Assembly (NCBI GenBank): GCA_902619485.1
Contig: CACNEF010000001.1
Span: forward strand, 248,001-312,000
Length of the DNA: 64,000 bases
Origin: an uncultured SAR116 cluster alpha proteobacterium
GTDB taxonomy: Bacteria > Pseudomonadota > Alphaproteobacteria > Puniceispirillales > Marisalimonadaceae
Direction: 5' to 3'
Shown here piece after piece: positions 1 to 9,409 of this stretch. The first letter of the stretch is position 1. Each line of letters opens with the position of its first letter. The notes under the pieces were generated by a model that saw nothing but the letters and a program-made list of their open reading frames with translations, was not told where the DNA came from and searched no databases. The position numbers were made by a program, and so were the translations under genes.

Positions 1-1129
1 CTGAGGATACATATGTAAAATCATTGACAGCTTTAGCATTGTTTAGAGCAGAAGTCGTGTCACCTCCACCAGCAACAGTAATTAATTCTTTATTTACCGT
101 TAATTTAGCAGCCTCCCTAGCAAGCTTGTAAGTTCCCTCTCCAAATGGTGGTGTTTCAAAGGCACCGACTGGGCCATTCCAGAGTAAAGTATTAACTTTT
201 TGAAACACTGAACTTATTTCGTTTATCGTTTTAGGACCAACATCTAAAGCCATCATTTCTGATGGGACAGAATCTGAAGACACTATTTCAAATTTTGCAT
301 TAATTTCAAATTTCTTAGAAACAACTAGGTCTAGAGGTAAAATTATTTGACAGTTATTTGTCTCACTCATTTTTAATATTGATTTTGCGATATCAATACA
401 ATCTTTTTCGTAGAGGCTTTTTCCAATATTAAAACCCTTAGCAACAAGAAAAGTATTTGCCATTGCTCCACCAATAACCAAATAGTCCATTTTAGTTAAC
501 AAATATTGAATTATATTAATTTTTGATGATATTTTAGCGCCTCCAACTAGTGCAGCAACTGGTTTGATTGGAGAGTTCAAAACAGAAGTAAGTGCCCTAA
601 CTTCCTCATCAAGTAATAACCCAGAAAAAGATGGAAGAAATTTTGTTATTGCGTGTAAGCTTGCATGAGCTCTATGTGAACAAGAAAAGGCGTCATTCAC
701 AAATATATCACATTCCTTAGATAATTCATTTGCGAAGTCATTGTCGTTTTTAATTTCACTTTCATGAAATCTTAAATTCTCTAATAATAAAATTTCTCCT
801 TTTTTTATTGTCTTCTTTTTAATCAAAGCTTCATCACCAATACAAGATGAATTAAAATGGACTTTTGTTTTTGTAATTTCAGACAAAACATTTATTAGAG
901 GTTTAAGTGAAAAATTTTCATCAAATTTCCCTTCTGGTCTACCTAAATGACTACAAATAACTAGTTTCGACTGATTTTCTAACAAATAATTTATTGTAGG
1001 TATTAACCTATTAAGTCTGGTCAGGTCTTTGACAATACCATTAACAATAGGAATATTTAAATCAGCTCTTAAGATAACAACCTTATTGTTTACATCTTCA
1101 TTAACTATGCTTTTGATGTTAGTAGTCAT
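1..1129 (-). CDS. pgk: Phosphoglycerate kinase, 3' end cut by window edge
   Basis: Glycolytic/gluconeogenic kinase that interconverts 1,3-bisphosphoglycerate plus ADP and 3-phosphoglycerate plus ATP in the cytosol. I translated it by hand from an ATG at 1129 to the window edge, which gives about 376 residues. The N-terminal substrate loop reads RADLNIP, followed by SHLGRPEG, LLLENLRFHE and the hinge VGGAKISSK, and near the edge AGGGDTTSAL and YVSS, all typical of the family. About 25 C-terminal residues, including the last glycine-rich nucleotide loop, lie outside the window. It starts 28 bp after the tkt stop, so the two are probably cotranscribed. There is no gap gene between tkt and pgk, as many alphaproteobacteria have. 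Identification is secure. Confidence 0.95.
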   Translation of the reverse strand, partial: MTTNIKSIVNEDVNNKVVILRADLNIPIVNGIVKDLTRLNRLIPTINYLLENQSKLVICSHLGRPEGKFDENFSLKPLINVLSEITKTKVHFNSSCIGDEALIKKKTIKKGEILLLENLRFHESEIKNDNDFANELSKECDIFVNDAFSCSHRAHASLHAITKFLPSFSGLLLDEEVRALTSVLNSPIKPVAALVGGAKISSKINIIQYLLTKMDYLVIGGAMANTFLVAKGFNIGKSLYEKDCIDIAKSILKMSETNNCQIILPLDLVVSKKFEINAKFEIVSSDSVPSEMMALDVGPKTINEISSVFQKVNTLLWNGPVGAFETPPFGEGTYKLAREAAKLTVNKELITVAGGGDTTSALNNAKAVNDFTYVSS

Positions 1130-1157
1130 TATAAAAATTCACTTATTGTTATTATAA

Positions 1158-3146
1158 TTATTTTAATAATAATTTCGCAGAATCAATTATAGATTTACTA
1201 GTAATATTAAAATACTTGTATAAATCCGAGGCCGGTCCAGACGCTCCAAAACTTTTCATGCCAATGAAAATTCCTTTTTCACCTATGTACTTACTCCAAC
1301 CCATTTCAGAAGCAGCCTCGATAGCTATGCGTGGACAATTTCCTAAAACTTGATTTTTATATTCTTCACTTTGTTTATCAAATAATTCCCAGCAAGGAAG
1401 TGAAACTACTGTCGCCATAATACCTTCTTTATACATTATTTCAGAAGCTTCCATAGCTATTTCAATTTCAGATCCTGTAGCTATCAGAGTAATATCTCTC
1501 TCTTTTGAAATATTATTTAGAATATATCCACCAGATGAAACTAAGTTTTTATTAGTTTTTTCAGATCTATAAGCTTTCAAACCTTGTCTTGACAAAGCCA
1601 AAACAGTTGGTCCATTAGTTTTAAGTGCTACATCCCAAGCCTCTGCAGTTTCAACTATATCTGCTGGCCTTATCAAATTTAAATTAGGAGTTGCTCTTAA
1701 AATTGCTAGATGTTCAATTGGTTGATGAGTCGGTCCATCTTCACCAAGACCAATCGAATCATGAGTTAATACATAAATCACTCTTAGTGACATTAATGCA
1801 GCTAGTCTTATAGATGCTCTCATGTAATCACTAAATACTAAAAATGTTCCTCCATAAGGTATAAAACCTTTGTGTAACGCAACACCATTCATAATAGAGC
1901 CCATAGCATGCTCTCTTATTCCATAATGGATGTAATTTCCTGAAAATTTACTTGAAGTGACAGTTTTCATCTCACTAGTTTTAGTTAAATTTGATCCAGT
2001 CAAATCTGCCGATCCACCTAATGTATTTACAATAGTTTTGTTTATTACTTCTAAAGCTTTTTGACTTGCTTGCCTTGTAGCAAGTTTTGGTAATTCTTTT
2101 TTCATTTGTTTAATAAATGAATTCATTTTTCTTTGGTAAGAGTTGGGAATGTTACCTTCAATAAACATCTGGAATCTATTACGCCTAGGACTATCTTCCA
2201 ATTTTTTTTCCCAAGCTTTAAAAAGTTCTTTTGATCGCTCTGTGGTTTTTTTCCATTCTGAAAGTATTTCTGTCGGTATCTCAAATGGATTATTTGACCA
2301 CCCCAATGCCTTTCTAGTTGCAGCTATTTCATCAGCACCAAGAGGAGAACCATGAGTTTTGGCTGTTCCAACTAAATTAGGTGCACCAAATCCAATCTTT
2401 GTTTTACATGCAATCAGCGATGGCTTTCTTGATTTTTTTGCATTCAAGATAGCTTTGTGAATTTCATCATGATTATGTCCGTCTATAATTTGGGTATGCC
2501 AACCTGCTGCCTTAAATCTATTGATTTGATTTGATGAATTAGATAAGTCAGTGGATCCATCAATTGAAATTTTATTATCGTCCCAAAAAACAATTAGCTT
2601 TGATAACTTAAGATGTCCAGAAAACTCAATTGCTTCATGACTAATACCTTCTTGTAGACAACCATCACCAGCAATAACATAAGTGAAATGATTAACTAAA
2701 GTATTTCCAAACCTAGATGCCATTAACTTTTCACTCAAAGCCATTCCAACTGCGGTTGCCAGACCTTGTCCTAATGGTCCAGTTGTAGTCTCTATACCAT
2801 CTGCATGACCAAATTCTGGGTGCCCAGCAGTATTGTAATTTAACTGTCTAAAATTTTTTATGTTTTCAATTGGCATATCCTTATAGCCTAAAAGATAATG
2901 AAGTGAATATAATAACATTGATCCATGACCAGCGGATAAAACAAATCTATCTCTATCTGGCCAATTTGGTTTATCTGGGTAAATATTAATAAAATCTTTG
3001 AAAAGAACAGTAGCAACATCTGCCATACCCATAGGCATTCCTGGATGACCAGAATTGGCAGCCTGCACTGCATCCATAGATAAGAATCTTATTGCATCGG
3101 CCATTTTAGAGGACATATTATCATTTGGTGTTATGTGTCCTTGCAT
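1158..3146 (-). CDS. tkt: Transketolase
   Basis: Thiamine-diphosphate enzyme that moves two-carbon ketol units between sugar phosphates in the non-oxidative pentose phosphate pathway. At 662 residues it has the usual full length. Visible hallmarks are the N-terminal [12 protein letters not shown] segment, the ThDP-binding [13 protein letters not shown] motif, the catalytic GIREHAMG segment and the substrate loop around [15 protein letters not shown]. The start at 3146 is supported by an AGGAG ribosome-binding site seven bases upstream. It lies between fbp (89 bp upstream) and pgk (28 bp downstream) on the same strand, which suggests one sugar-phosphate operon. Nothing in the sequence looks broken. 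Confidence 0.97.
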   Translation of the reverse strand: MQGHITPNDNMSSKMADAIRFLSMDAVQAANSGHPGMPMGMADVATVLFKDFINIYPDKPNWPDRDRFVLSAGHGSMLLYSLHYLLGYKDMPIENIKNFRQLNYNTAGHPEFGHADGIETTTGPLGQGLATAVGMALSEKLMASRFGNTLVNHFTYVIAGDGCLQEGISHEAIEFSGHLKLSKLIVFWDDNKISIDGSTDLSNSSNQINRFKAAGWHTQIIDGHNHDEIHKAILNAKKSRKPSLIACKTKIGFGAPNLVGTAKTHGSPLGADEIAATRKALGWSNNPFEIPTEILSEWKKTTERSKELFKAWEKKLEDSPRRNRFQMFIEGNIPNSYQRKMNSFIKQMKKELPKLATRQASQKALEVINKTIVNTLGGSADLTGSNLTKTSEMKTVTSSKFSGNYIHYGIREHAMGSIMNGVALHKGFIPYGGTFLVFSDYMRASIRLAALMSLRVIYVLTHDSIGLGEDGPTHQPIEHLAILRATPNLNLIRPADIVETAEAWDVALKTNGPTVLALSRQGLKAYRSEKTNKNLVSSGGYILNNISKERDITLIATGSEIEIAMEASEIMYKEGIMATVVSLPCWELFDKQSEEYKNQVLGNCPRIAIEAASEMGWSKYIGEKGIFIGMKSFGASGPASDLYKYFNITSKSIIDSAKLLLK

Positions 3147-3235
3147 AAAAACACTCCTGAAAAATTAGTATAAAGAGATTAGATTTATCAATAACATTTA
3201 TGTTAATAAAATTACATAAGAGTTTTCAAAAAAAA

Positions 3236-4198
3236 TTATAAATATAAATATGATTTTTTATATTCTAAAACTTCTTCTTTAGAACCGAAAATTAATGGTG
3301 ATCTTTGATGCAATTCATTAACTTCTAGGTTTAAAATATTTTTATGTCCATCAGTAGCTTCGCCGTTAGCTTGTTCTACCAGATAAGCTATTGGATTTGC
3401 TTCATACGTTAAACGCAACCTTCCATTTTTATATTTTTCTCTTGTATCCGAGGGATATAAAAAAATACCTCCTCGATTAAAAATTCTACTAGCATCTGCT
3501 ACTAATGATCCAACCCACCTCATTCCAAAATTTTTCTTTCTTGGTCCATTTTCTCCATTTTGGCATTCAGTAATATATTTTAATGTTGCGCTGTCCCAAA
3601 ATCTTCTGTAAGCAGCATTTATTGCAAATTCAGCAGTTGTTTCTGGTATGGTAATATTATCTTTCACTAGAATAAATTTACCTTTTTTTTCGTCTAGTGC
3701 GAACAAAGATGTTCCAACCCCAACTGTAATAAATAAAGTTGTTTGTGGTCCATAAACGAAAAAACCTGAGGACTTTTGATGACTTCCATTTTGAATAAAT
3801 GCTTTTTCTAAAGGTAAATTATTTTTAGACATTATCGAAAATATAGTACCTATTGAAACATTTACGTCAATGTTACTTGACCCATCAAGTGGGTCAGCGA
3901 AAACAATAAAATTATTATTATTTTTGAAATCAATACACCCTTCTTGCTCTTCGGAGGCATACCCTGCAGCAGGTGATTTTTCTAAAAAGCTAATCAAAAT
4001 TTCATCTGATATTATATCTAATGGTTTTTGAATATCTCCATCCGAATTTAATTTTCTATCATTATTTGAGATACTTTCCTGTGGTTTGATACTTCTTATA
4101 GTATTAGATATTTTAATTGCAGCATCACCTAATGATTTGACGATTAATGAAATCTCTTCTTCTTTAGAATTTTTTAATAAATAATTTTCTAGATCCAT
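3236..4198 (-). CDS. fbp: Class I fructose-1,6-bisphosphatase
   Basis: Hydrolyses fructose-1,6-bisphosphate to fructose-6-phosphate, the committing step of gluconeogenesis. The metal-binding signature DPLDGSSNID lies at about residues 102-111, and GGIFLYPSD and RLTYEANPIAYLVEQA follow in the C-terminal half, as in the class I family. I chose the ATG at 4198, giving 320 residues starting MDLENYL, because typical homologs start here. An in-frame ATG at 4240 would add 14 residues (MFQFRFNIVLVELK) that look non-conserved. Neither start has a strong ribosome-binding site. It is the first gene of the probable fbp-tkt-pgk transcript and is divergent from the glnE-like gene. Together with tkt and pgk it suggests gluconeogenic growth on organic and amino acids. 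Confidence 0.93.
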   Translation of the reverse strand: MDLENYLLKNSKEEEISLIVKSLGDAAIKISNTIRSIKPQESISNNDRKLNSDGDIQKPLDIISDEILISFLEKSPAAGYASEEQEGCIDFKNNNNFIVFADPLDGSSNIDVNVSIGTIFSIMSKNNLPLEKAFIQNGSHQKSSGFFVYGPQTTLFITVGVGTSLFALDEKKGKFILVKDNITIPETTAEFAINAAYRRFWDSATLKYITECQNGENGPRKKNFGMRWVGSLVADASRIFNRGGIFLYPSDTREKYKNGRLRLTYEANPIAYLVEQANGEATDGHKNILNLEVNELHQRSPLIFGSKEEVLEYKKSYLYL

Positions 4199-4282
4199 TT
4201 TTAATTCTACTAATACGATATTGAAACGAAATTGAAACATATGTAAGTTTGTATAAGATAATAAATTTTTTTTGGTTTGTGA

Positions 4283-5773
4283 ATGCTTTATAAAAAACTA
4301 AATTTACCAATTAATTTGCCATTAGCAAATGATGAGGAGATAGAGGTAAATGAAGTTGAAAATAAGATCATTATTAAAATACGAAATGTAAGTAATATAA
4401 ACATAGATACAACCATAAGACTATTTGAAAGTTTTTTTGAAAATAGTCTATCTTCGGCAACAAGAGAAAAATTGTCTAAGATTTTTAAAGAAATAGTTCC
4501 AATTATTTTTCGAAATAAACATAAAGAAGAAGGTCTGTATCAACTTTTAAGATATGTGAATTCTTTAAACTCAAACCTTGATTATCTAGAAATCCTCAAA
4601 AATAGTTCATTCGTTTATGAGAATTTATCAAAGGTTCTATCATTTTCAGGAATCTTAACAGATATTCTGTCAAGGGATATGAAACTACTAGAAGTTATTC
4701 AACCAGAATATGCAATTAGATTAAATGGTAATATTTCCTATTACAAAAATTCTTTCGAAAAGTTAGATTTACAAAATTACGAAACTGAAGGTATGCTGGA
4801 TGCTCTAAGAAAACAACACAGGTTAACTAAATTTCAAATTTTATTTGCATTAATAAATAATGAAATAAGTATAGAAAGAGCTTCATCTGAATTTTCTTAT
4901 TTAGCTCAAGCTACAGTTGATTATGTTTTACAAAATATTAAGCGTGAAACTTATAATAGTCATAACATTAATTGTGAGGATTTCTGTATAATAGCCTATG
5001 GAAGATTTGGTACTTTTACAATGACTTCAAATTCTGATCTAGATTTAGTCTTTGTCTACGGTAAAAAATTTGAAAGAAAAGTATACGTAAACATTTTTCG
5101 AAAACTTATAAACATTCTTTCTACTAAAACATCTGAAGGTATTTTGTACGAGGTGGATACAAAATTAAGACCCTCTGGAAATTATGGTCCAGTTGCATGT
5201 ACTTTTGAGAATTTTGAGAATTATCATAAGAATATGTCATATTGTTGGGAAAAAATAGCTCTAAAAAAAACTCGAGTTATAACAGAAAATAAATTTAGTG
5301 ATAGTATCTCAAAACTTTTGAATAAATTAAATTCACTTCCAATTTCGGATGTAGATGTTATTGAAGAAATAAAGAAAATGAGAGTAAATGTTAATGAGTT
5401 AAAAAATAGAAATGAAAAATCTGATAAAAAAATAGTATCCAAGTGGTTCGAAACCAAATATGTAGCTGGCGGACAAAGAGATATTGAGTTTCTTAAATTT
5501 TTTTATGAAAAAAATTCAAATTTTATTGATAAATATGAAATGGACAAAAAACTTCTTTTATTTAAAAAATTGGAAAGTATTTTTTTCCGGTTAGACCAAG
5601 TTGTTAATATTTGTTTTGTGGATGAAAAACAAAATAATCTACCCGGTGCTGCAATAAATTTATTAATAAATGAATTAAATGAAAAAGACCTTGGTTCGTT
5701 AAAAGCTTCAATAAGTCAAGGAAAGATCAATATTTTTAATACTTTAAATAAAATTATAGAATCTAGGTTATAG
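4283..5773 (+). CDS. glnE: Half-length GlnE: single adenylyltransferase module for glutamine synthetase
   Basis: GlnE normally has two nucleotidyltransferase modules, an N-terminal deadenylylating half and a C-terminal adenylylating half, in about 950 residues. This protein has 496 residues and only one module. Its sequence matches the C-terminal half: a helical segment (about 80-215, including MLDALRKQHR), then GRFG at 240-243 with SDLD at 251-254, ILSTKTSEGILYEVDTKLRPSG ending near 299, and GGQRDIEF at 396-403. The first glycine-rich loop is degraded (GRFGTFT rather than GKLGG). No N-terminal half is encoded upstream, where fbp runs divergently. amtB lies 192 bp downstream. I infer that it adenylylates glutamine synthetase, possibly without the reverse activity. 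It could instead act on another target. Confidence 0.82.
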   Translation: MLYKKLNLPINLPLANDEEIEVNEVENKIIIKIRNVSNINIDTTIRLFESFFENSLSSATREKLSKIFKEIVPIIFRNKHKEEGLYQLLRYVNSLNSNLDYLEILKNSSFVYENLSKVLSFSGILTDILSRDMKLLEVIQPEYAIRLNGNISYYKNSFEKLDLQNYETEGMLDALRKQHRLTKFQILFALINNEISIERASSEFSYLAQATVDYVLQNIKRETYNSHNINCEDFCIIAYGRFGTFTMTSNSDLDLVFVYGKKFERKVYVNIFRKLINILSTKTSEGILYEVDTKLRPSGNYGPVACTFENFENYHKNMSYCWEKIALKKTRVITENKFSDSISKLLNKLNSLPISDVDVIEEIKKMRVNVNELKNRNEKSDKKIVSKWFETKYVAGGQRDIEFLKFFYEKNSNFIDKYEMDKKLLLFKKLESIFFRLDQVVNICFVDEKQNNLPGAAINLLINELNEKDLGSLKASISQGKINIFNTLNKIIESRL

Positions 5774-5968
5774 ACATAAAAAATTAAAATTGAACAAAAA
5801 ATTTAGTTTAAAAAATGCTTAACTTTTAATCACATCATTTTTTTTTGATAATTATTGGTTATTTTTTATTCAATTTTAAATATCTAAAAGTTGTTAATTT
5901 ACTGTATCTTTTATTAACACTTATTTCGCGAGATATTAAAAAAGTATAAATTTAAACGGAGTGTTATG

Positions 5969-7264
5969 ATGTCTAATCTATTTAGGTTATTTTTGTTAAT
6001 ACCTGCTATTATATTCGGTTTTGTGGGAGTTGCTTCTGCAGCACCAGACGCAGAAACTGCGTATATATTTAATTCCTTCTCTTTCCTAGTTCACGGTTTT
6101 CTAGTTATGTTGATGGCTGCAGGTTTTTGTATGTTAGAAACTGGTTTAGTAAGAGCTAAGAATGCTGTCGTCCAGTGTGCTAAAAACATTGGTTTATACT
6201 CAATTGCAGGCATCATGTTTGCAGTAGTTGGTTATAATCTTATGTACATGGATGTTTCTGGATATATAGGTTCATTTTCAATTTGGAGTCCATCCGATGG
6301 AGAAACTTTTGGTGGAGAAAATGATGCTACTTATTCATCTGGTTCTGATTGGTGGTTTCAAATGGTTTTCTGTGCAACGGCTGCATCAATTGTTAGCGGT
6401 GCAGTTGCAGAAAGAGTAAAATTAAAAGCATTTTTTATTTTTGTCGTCTTATTATGCGGTTTTATATACCCAATACAAGGATCATGGTCATGGGGTGGTG
6501 GTTACTTAAGTGAAGCTGGTTTCCTTGACTTTGCTGGTTCATCAATTGTTCATGGTGTTGGCGGTTGGGCAGCCCTTACTGGTGCTATCATTCTAGGTGC
6601 AAGAAAAGGTAAATATTCGGACGACGGAAGTGTAAACCCAATGCCAGGATCAAACTTACCCTTAGCAACCTTAGGGACATTTATCTTGTGGTTTGGTTGG
6701 TTTGGTTTTAATGGTGGTTCACAATTAGCTATGGGATCTGGAGCTGACGTATCTGCAATATCAAATATATACATTAATACTAATCTTGCCGCTGCTGGTG
6801 GTGTAGTAGTTGCACTTATATTAACAATGATGTTTTACAAGAAAACTGATTTGACAATGGCTTTAAATGGTGCACTTGGTGGGCTGGTTGCTATTACAGC
6901 TGAACCACTTGCCCCATCTCCAATGCTCGCAATCTTCATAGGAGCCGTCGGTGGATTAATTGTTGTATTAACTATACCAATGCTTGATAAATTTAAAATT
7001 GATGATGTCGTAGGCGCTATACCTGTACATCTATTTGCTGGAATTTGGGGTACGATAGCAGTTATTTTCTCAAATTCAGACGCTACGATAGGTGCTCAGC
7101 TTTATGGAATATTTGCCATCGGTGCATTTACAATTATAGCTTCAGCAGTCGTCTGGTATATAATTAAGTTTACAATAGGTATTAGAGTTACTGCCGAAGA
7201 AGAACTTGAAGGTGTTGACTTAGCCGAGATCGGAATGGAAGCTTATCCAGATTTTAAAAAGTAA
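5969..7264 (+). CDS. amtB: Ammonium transporter Amt/MEP/Rh family
   Basis: Inner-membrane ammonium channel. The protein has an N-terminal signal-like segment ending around GVASAAPDAE and about eleven hydrophobic helices. Family hallmarks are GFCMLETGLVRAKNAV, DFAGSSIVHGVGGWAAL (first pore histidine), FGWFGFNGGS, NTNLAAAGG and the late VHLFAGIWG with the second pore histidine. Two ATGs occur in tandem at 5966 and 5969. GGAG at 5958-5961 is four bases from the first and seven from the second, so I prefer 5969. No glnK/PII gene is next to it, which is unusual for bacterial amtB. Neighbours are a half glnE and gdhA. A strong terminator follows directly. Confidence 0.95.
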   Translation: MSNLFRLFLLIPAIIFGFVGVASAAPDAETAYIFNSFSFLVHGFLVMLMAAGFCMLETGLVRAKNAVVQCAKNIGLYSIAGIMFAVVGYNLMYMDVSGYIGSFSIWSPSDGETFGGENDATYSSGSDWWFQMVFCATAASIVSGAVAERVKLKAFFIFVVLLCGFIYPIQGSWSWGGGYLSEAGFLDFAGSSIVHGVGGWAALTGAIILGARKGKYSDDGSVNPMPGSNLPLATLGTFILWFGWFGFNGGSQLAMGSGADVSAISNIYINTNLAAAGGVVVALILTMMFYKKTDLTMALNGALGGLVAITAEPLAPSPMLAIFIGAVGGLIVVLTIPMLDKFKIDDVVGAIPVHLFAGIWGTIAVIFSNSDATIGAQLYGIFAIGAFTIIASAVVWYIIKFTIGIRVTAEEELEGVDLAEIGMEAYPDFKK

Positions 7265-7287
7265 ACTTAATCAAAAAATTAAATTAT

Positions 7288-7315
7288 AAAAGGGAGCTTT
7301 GTACTCCCTTTTTTT
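7288..7315. terminator. Intrinsic terminator between amtB and gdhA
   Basis: A nine-base-pair stem (7288-7296 with 7304-7312, core GGGAG/CTCCC) encloses a seven-base loop and runs into seven T residues on the plus strand. On the minus strand the A-rich left flank gives a matching U-tract. It can therefore stop both convergent transcripts, amtB from the left and gdhA from the right, whose stop codon lies inside the T-run. Confidence 0.9.
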
Positions 7316-8735
7316 ATATTCCAAGGGAATTATAACTTTGAGCTATTCTTTTAACTGCCACAATCATAGCAGCTGTCCTTAAATCAGGAATCTCACTATG
7401 TTTGTTCCAAACATCACTAATAACTTTATATGTTTCCAGCATAGTATCCTCTAAACCAGAACGAACCAAATCTATTTCTGACGATCCTTCAATAGACTTT
7501 AACTTAAAATCAGCTGGAAAAATTTTTCCTGTCATATTTTCGATACCCTCTATTAAACTAGAGACCTGATTTTCTTGAGCTCTTTTTTGTAATCTTCCTA
7601 ATCTAATTCTGCTTAAATTTTTAATCCATTCAAAATAACTAACTGTGACTCCACCAGCATTTGCATATAGATCTGGTATAATTACAATACCTTTTTTGTT
7701 AAGTATTTCGTCAGCACTTGCTGAAACTGGACCATTGGCTGCTTCAACAATGAGTTTAGCATTAATACGATCTGCGTTTTTTTCATCTATAACTAGTTCC
7801 ATTGCTGCAGGAATTAAAATATCGGCTTCTTCTTCCAGAATTTCTGGCCCAGACTCAACAAAACCCTTAAAACCTTTTATACTACCTCTTTCAATTATGT
7901 GATTTTTTAATGATGATATATCGATGCCATTCTTGTCTACAACTGAACCATCACGTTCTATAACATGCGTAATTATAGCACCATCCTCAATGGATAAAAA
8001 ATAAGCAGCGTAATAGCCTACATTTCCAAGACCTTGGACAATTATCCTTTTTCCTTTTAATCCAAGGGTAAGACCAGTTTTTTTTACATCTTTTTCATTT
8101 TGGAAAAATGCTTTAAGGGCTAGTTTGACACCTCTTCCAGTTGCTTCGGTTCTTCCAGAAATTCCACCTTTATTAACTGGTTTACCAGTAACACAAGCCC
8201 AAGCATTTAAGTCAGTTGGATTAAGTCGACGGTATTCATCAGCCATCCATGCCATTTCACGTTCTCCGGTTCCAACATCTGGGGCTGGAACATTTTGCGA
8301 AGGATGTATTAAATCTCTTTTAGCTAATTCTTGAGTAAAACGTCTTGTAATTCTCTCTAATTCTTCTGGTTTCCACTCTTTTATATCAATTAAAAGGCCA
8401 CCTTTTGATCCACCAAAGGGAACCTCTACTAAAGCACATTTATATGTCATTAAAGCAGCTAAAGCTTCAACTTCTTCCTGGTTTACAGCTAAATCATATC
8501 TTATACCACCTTTAACCGGCTCAAAATGATCAGAGTGAACAGAACGATAACCAACAAATGTATGTACTGTACCCCTAAGTCTAACTCCAAATCGAACTAC
8601 ATATGTAGCATTTGCCATCATAATTTGATTTGACAAATCTTCTGAGAGTGTTTCACTTCCTTCAATTTTTTGAATATATTGAGCCGCTTTTTTAAAATTG
8701 ATTTCAATAGAATTTAGAAATGCGTCACTAGCCAT
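7314..8735 (-). CDS. gdhA: Glutamate dehydrogenase (Glu/Leu/Phe/Val dehydrogenase family)
   Basis: Oxidises glutamate to 2-oxoglutarate and ammonium, or runs in reverse for assimilation, using NAD(P). The 473 residues include the substrate loop PVKGGIRY (lysine 75), the catalytic GGSKGG (lysine 111), the catalytic aspartate in PAPDVGTGERE (D153), and the Rossmann loop GLGNVG (235-240). PDLYANAGGVTVSYFEW near the C-terminus is typical of the family. Glutamate specificity is inferred; the leucine catabolic operon next door leaves a branched-chain amino acid substrate possible, but the amtB/glnE context favours glutamate. A small inverted repeat lies in its leader (8744-8760). The end overlaps the shared terminator. 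Confidence 0.9.
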   Translation of the reverse strand: MASDAFLNSIEINFKKAAQYIQKIEGSETLSEDLSNQIMMANATYVVRFGVRLRGTVHTFVGYRSVHSDHFEPVKGGIRYDLAVNQEEVEALAALMTYKCALVEVPFGGSKGGLLIDIKEWKPEELERITRRFTQELAKRDLIHPSQNVPAPDVGTGEREMAWMADEYRRLNPTDLNAWACVTGKPVNKGGISGRTEATGRGVKLALKAFFQNEKDVKKTGLTLGLKGKRIIVQGLGNVGYYAAYFLSIEDGAIITHVIERDGSVVDKNGIDISSLKNHIIERGSIKGFKGFVESGPEILEEEADILIPAAMELVIDEKNADRINAKLIVEAANGPVSASADEILNKKGIVIIPDLYANAGGVTVSYFEWIKNLSRIRLGRLQKRAQENQVSSLIEGIENMTGKIFPADFKLKSIEGSSEIDLVRSGLEDTMLETYKVISDVWNKHSEIPDLRTAAMIVAVKRIAQSYNSLGI

Positions 8736-8743
8736 GCTTCTTT

Positions 8744-8760
8744 CAATCCTCTTAGGATTG
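8744..8760 (-). promoter_or_regulatory. Leader hairpin covering the gdhA ribosome-binding region
   Basis: A perfect inverted repeat with seven-base arms (CAATCCT/AGGATTG) and a three-base loop lies 8-24 bases upstream of the gdhA ATG. In the transcript the 3' arm contains AGAGGAU, the best Shine-Dalgarno-like sequence, so folding could limit translation. A second, weaker purine stretch (GAAAGAAG) lies closer to the ATG and stays free. The regulatory role is inference. Confidence 0.4.
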
Positions 8761-8933
8761 CCCCCTTATAGAATTTCATACTGTTAACAATTTTTAATAA
8801 ATTACATTTACACAAAAACCAAAAATAGAAAAGGAGTATATAATATCTATTTTAAACTTGAAAAAATTTATATTTTATTCATCTTAGAAATTAACAAACA
8901 AACAATTCATTATTTCAATTTAATAGGTCAAAA

Positions 8934-9386
8934 ATGATTTCAAATCTCAAAACTGCTTTTCAAAATATTACTTCTAAAGAAAAGAATGAAGATGAATACA
9001 AAGGAGAGGACATACAAGCAATCATAATATTGCTATTAGAAGCATGTCAAATTGACGGAGATACTGGCAAAGTTGAGCTTGAATATATAAAGAAACTTTT
9101 AGTTCATAAATTTAATTTCACTTCAGATCAAGCTGAAAAAAATTTACTTGAAGCTCTAGAAAAAAGTGATGAGAGGGTTGAAATTTTCTCTCAAATAAAA
9201 ATTATTTTAAATGAAATGAACCACGAAGAAAGAATTGATGTTATTGAAATGATGTGGGGAGTAATTCTTTCAGATGGCGTGGTTGACGACTTTGAAGCTA
9301 ATTTAATGAGAAGAATGAATGGATTACTTTATGTGTCTGGGGAAGAAAGTGCTTTAGCAAAACAAAAAGCTTTAAATCAAGCTTAA
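8934..9386 (+). CDS. TerB-like (DUF533/TerB fold) acidic helical protein
   Basis: A 150-residue, acidic, largely helical protein. The pattern ACQIDGDTGKVELEYIKKLL, then MNHEERIDVIEMMWGVILSDGVVDDFEANLMRRM, matches the TerB-type domain, in which two similar helical halves carry acidic loops (DGD, DGVVDD) thought to bind metal. It has no signal peptide or membrane segment. It begins about 200 bp from the divergent gdhA and ends 23 bp before ivd, so it is likely the first gene of the leucine degradation transcript. TerB-domain proteins of this size often sit near such operons in alphaproteobacteria, but their function there is unknown. The family call is fairly safe; the role is not known. Confidence 0.7.
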   Translation: MISNLKTAFQNITSKEKNEDEYKGEDIQAIIILLLEACQIDGDTGKVELEYIKKLLVHKFNFTSDQAEKNLLEALEKSDERVEIFSQIKIILNEMNHEERIDVIEMMWGVILSDGVVDDFEANLMRRMNGLLYVSGEESALAKQKALNQA

Positions 9387-9409
9387 TATATTAAAGGATC
9401 AAATATTAG

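Noticed and set aside
5774-5965. Sigma-54 or NtrC sites upstream of amtB
   Set aside because: I looked for GG-N10-GC type -24/-12 elements and NtrC-like palindromes and saw none convincing in this A+T-rich gap.
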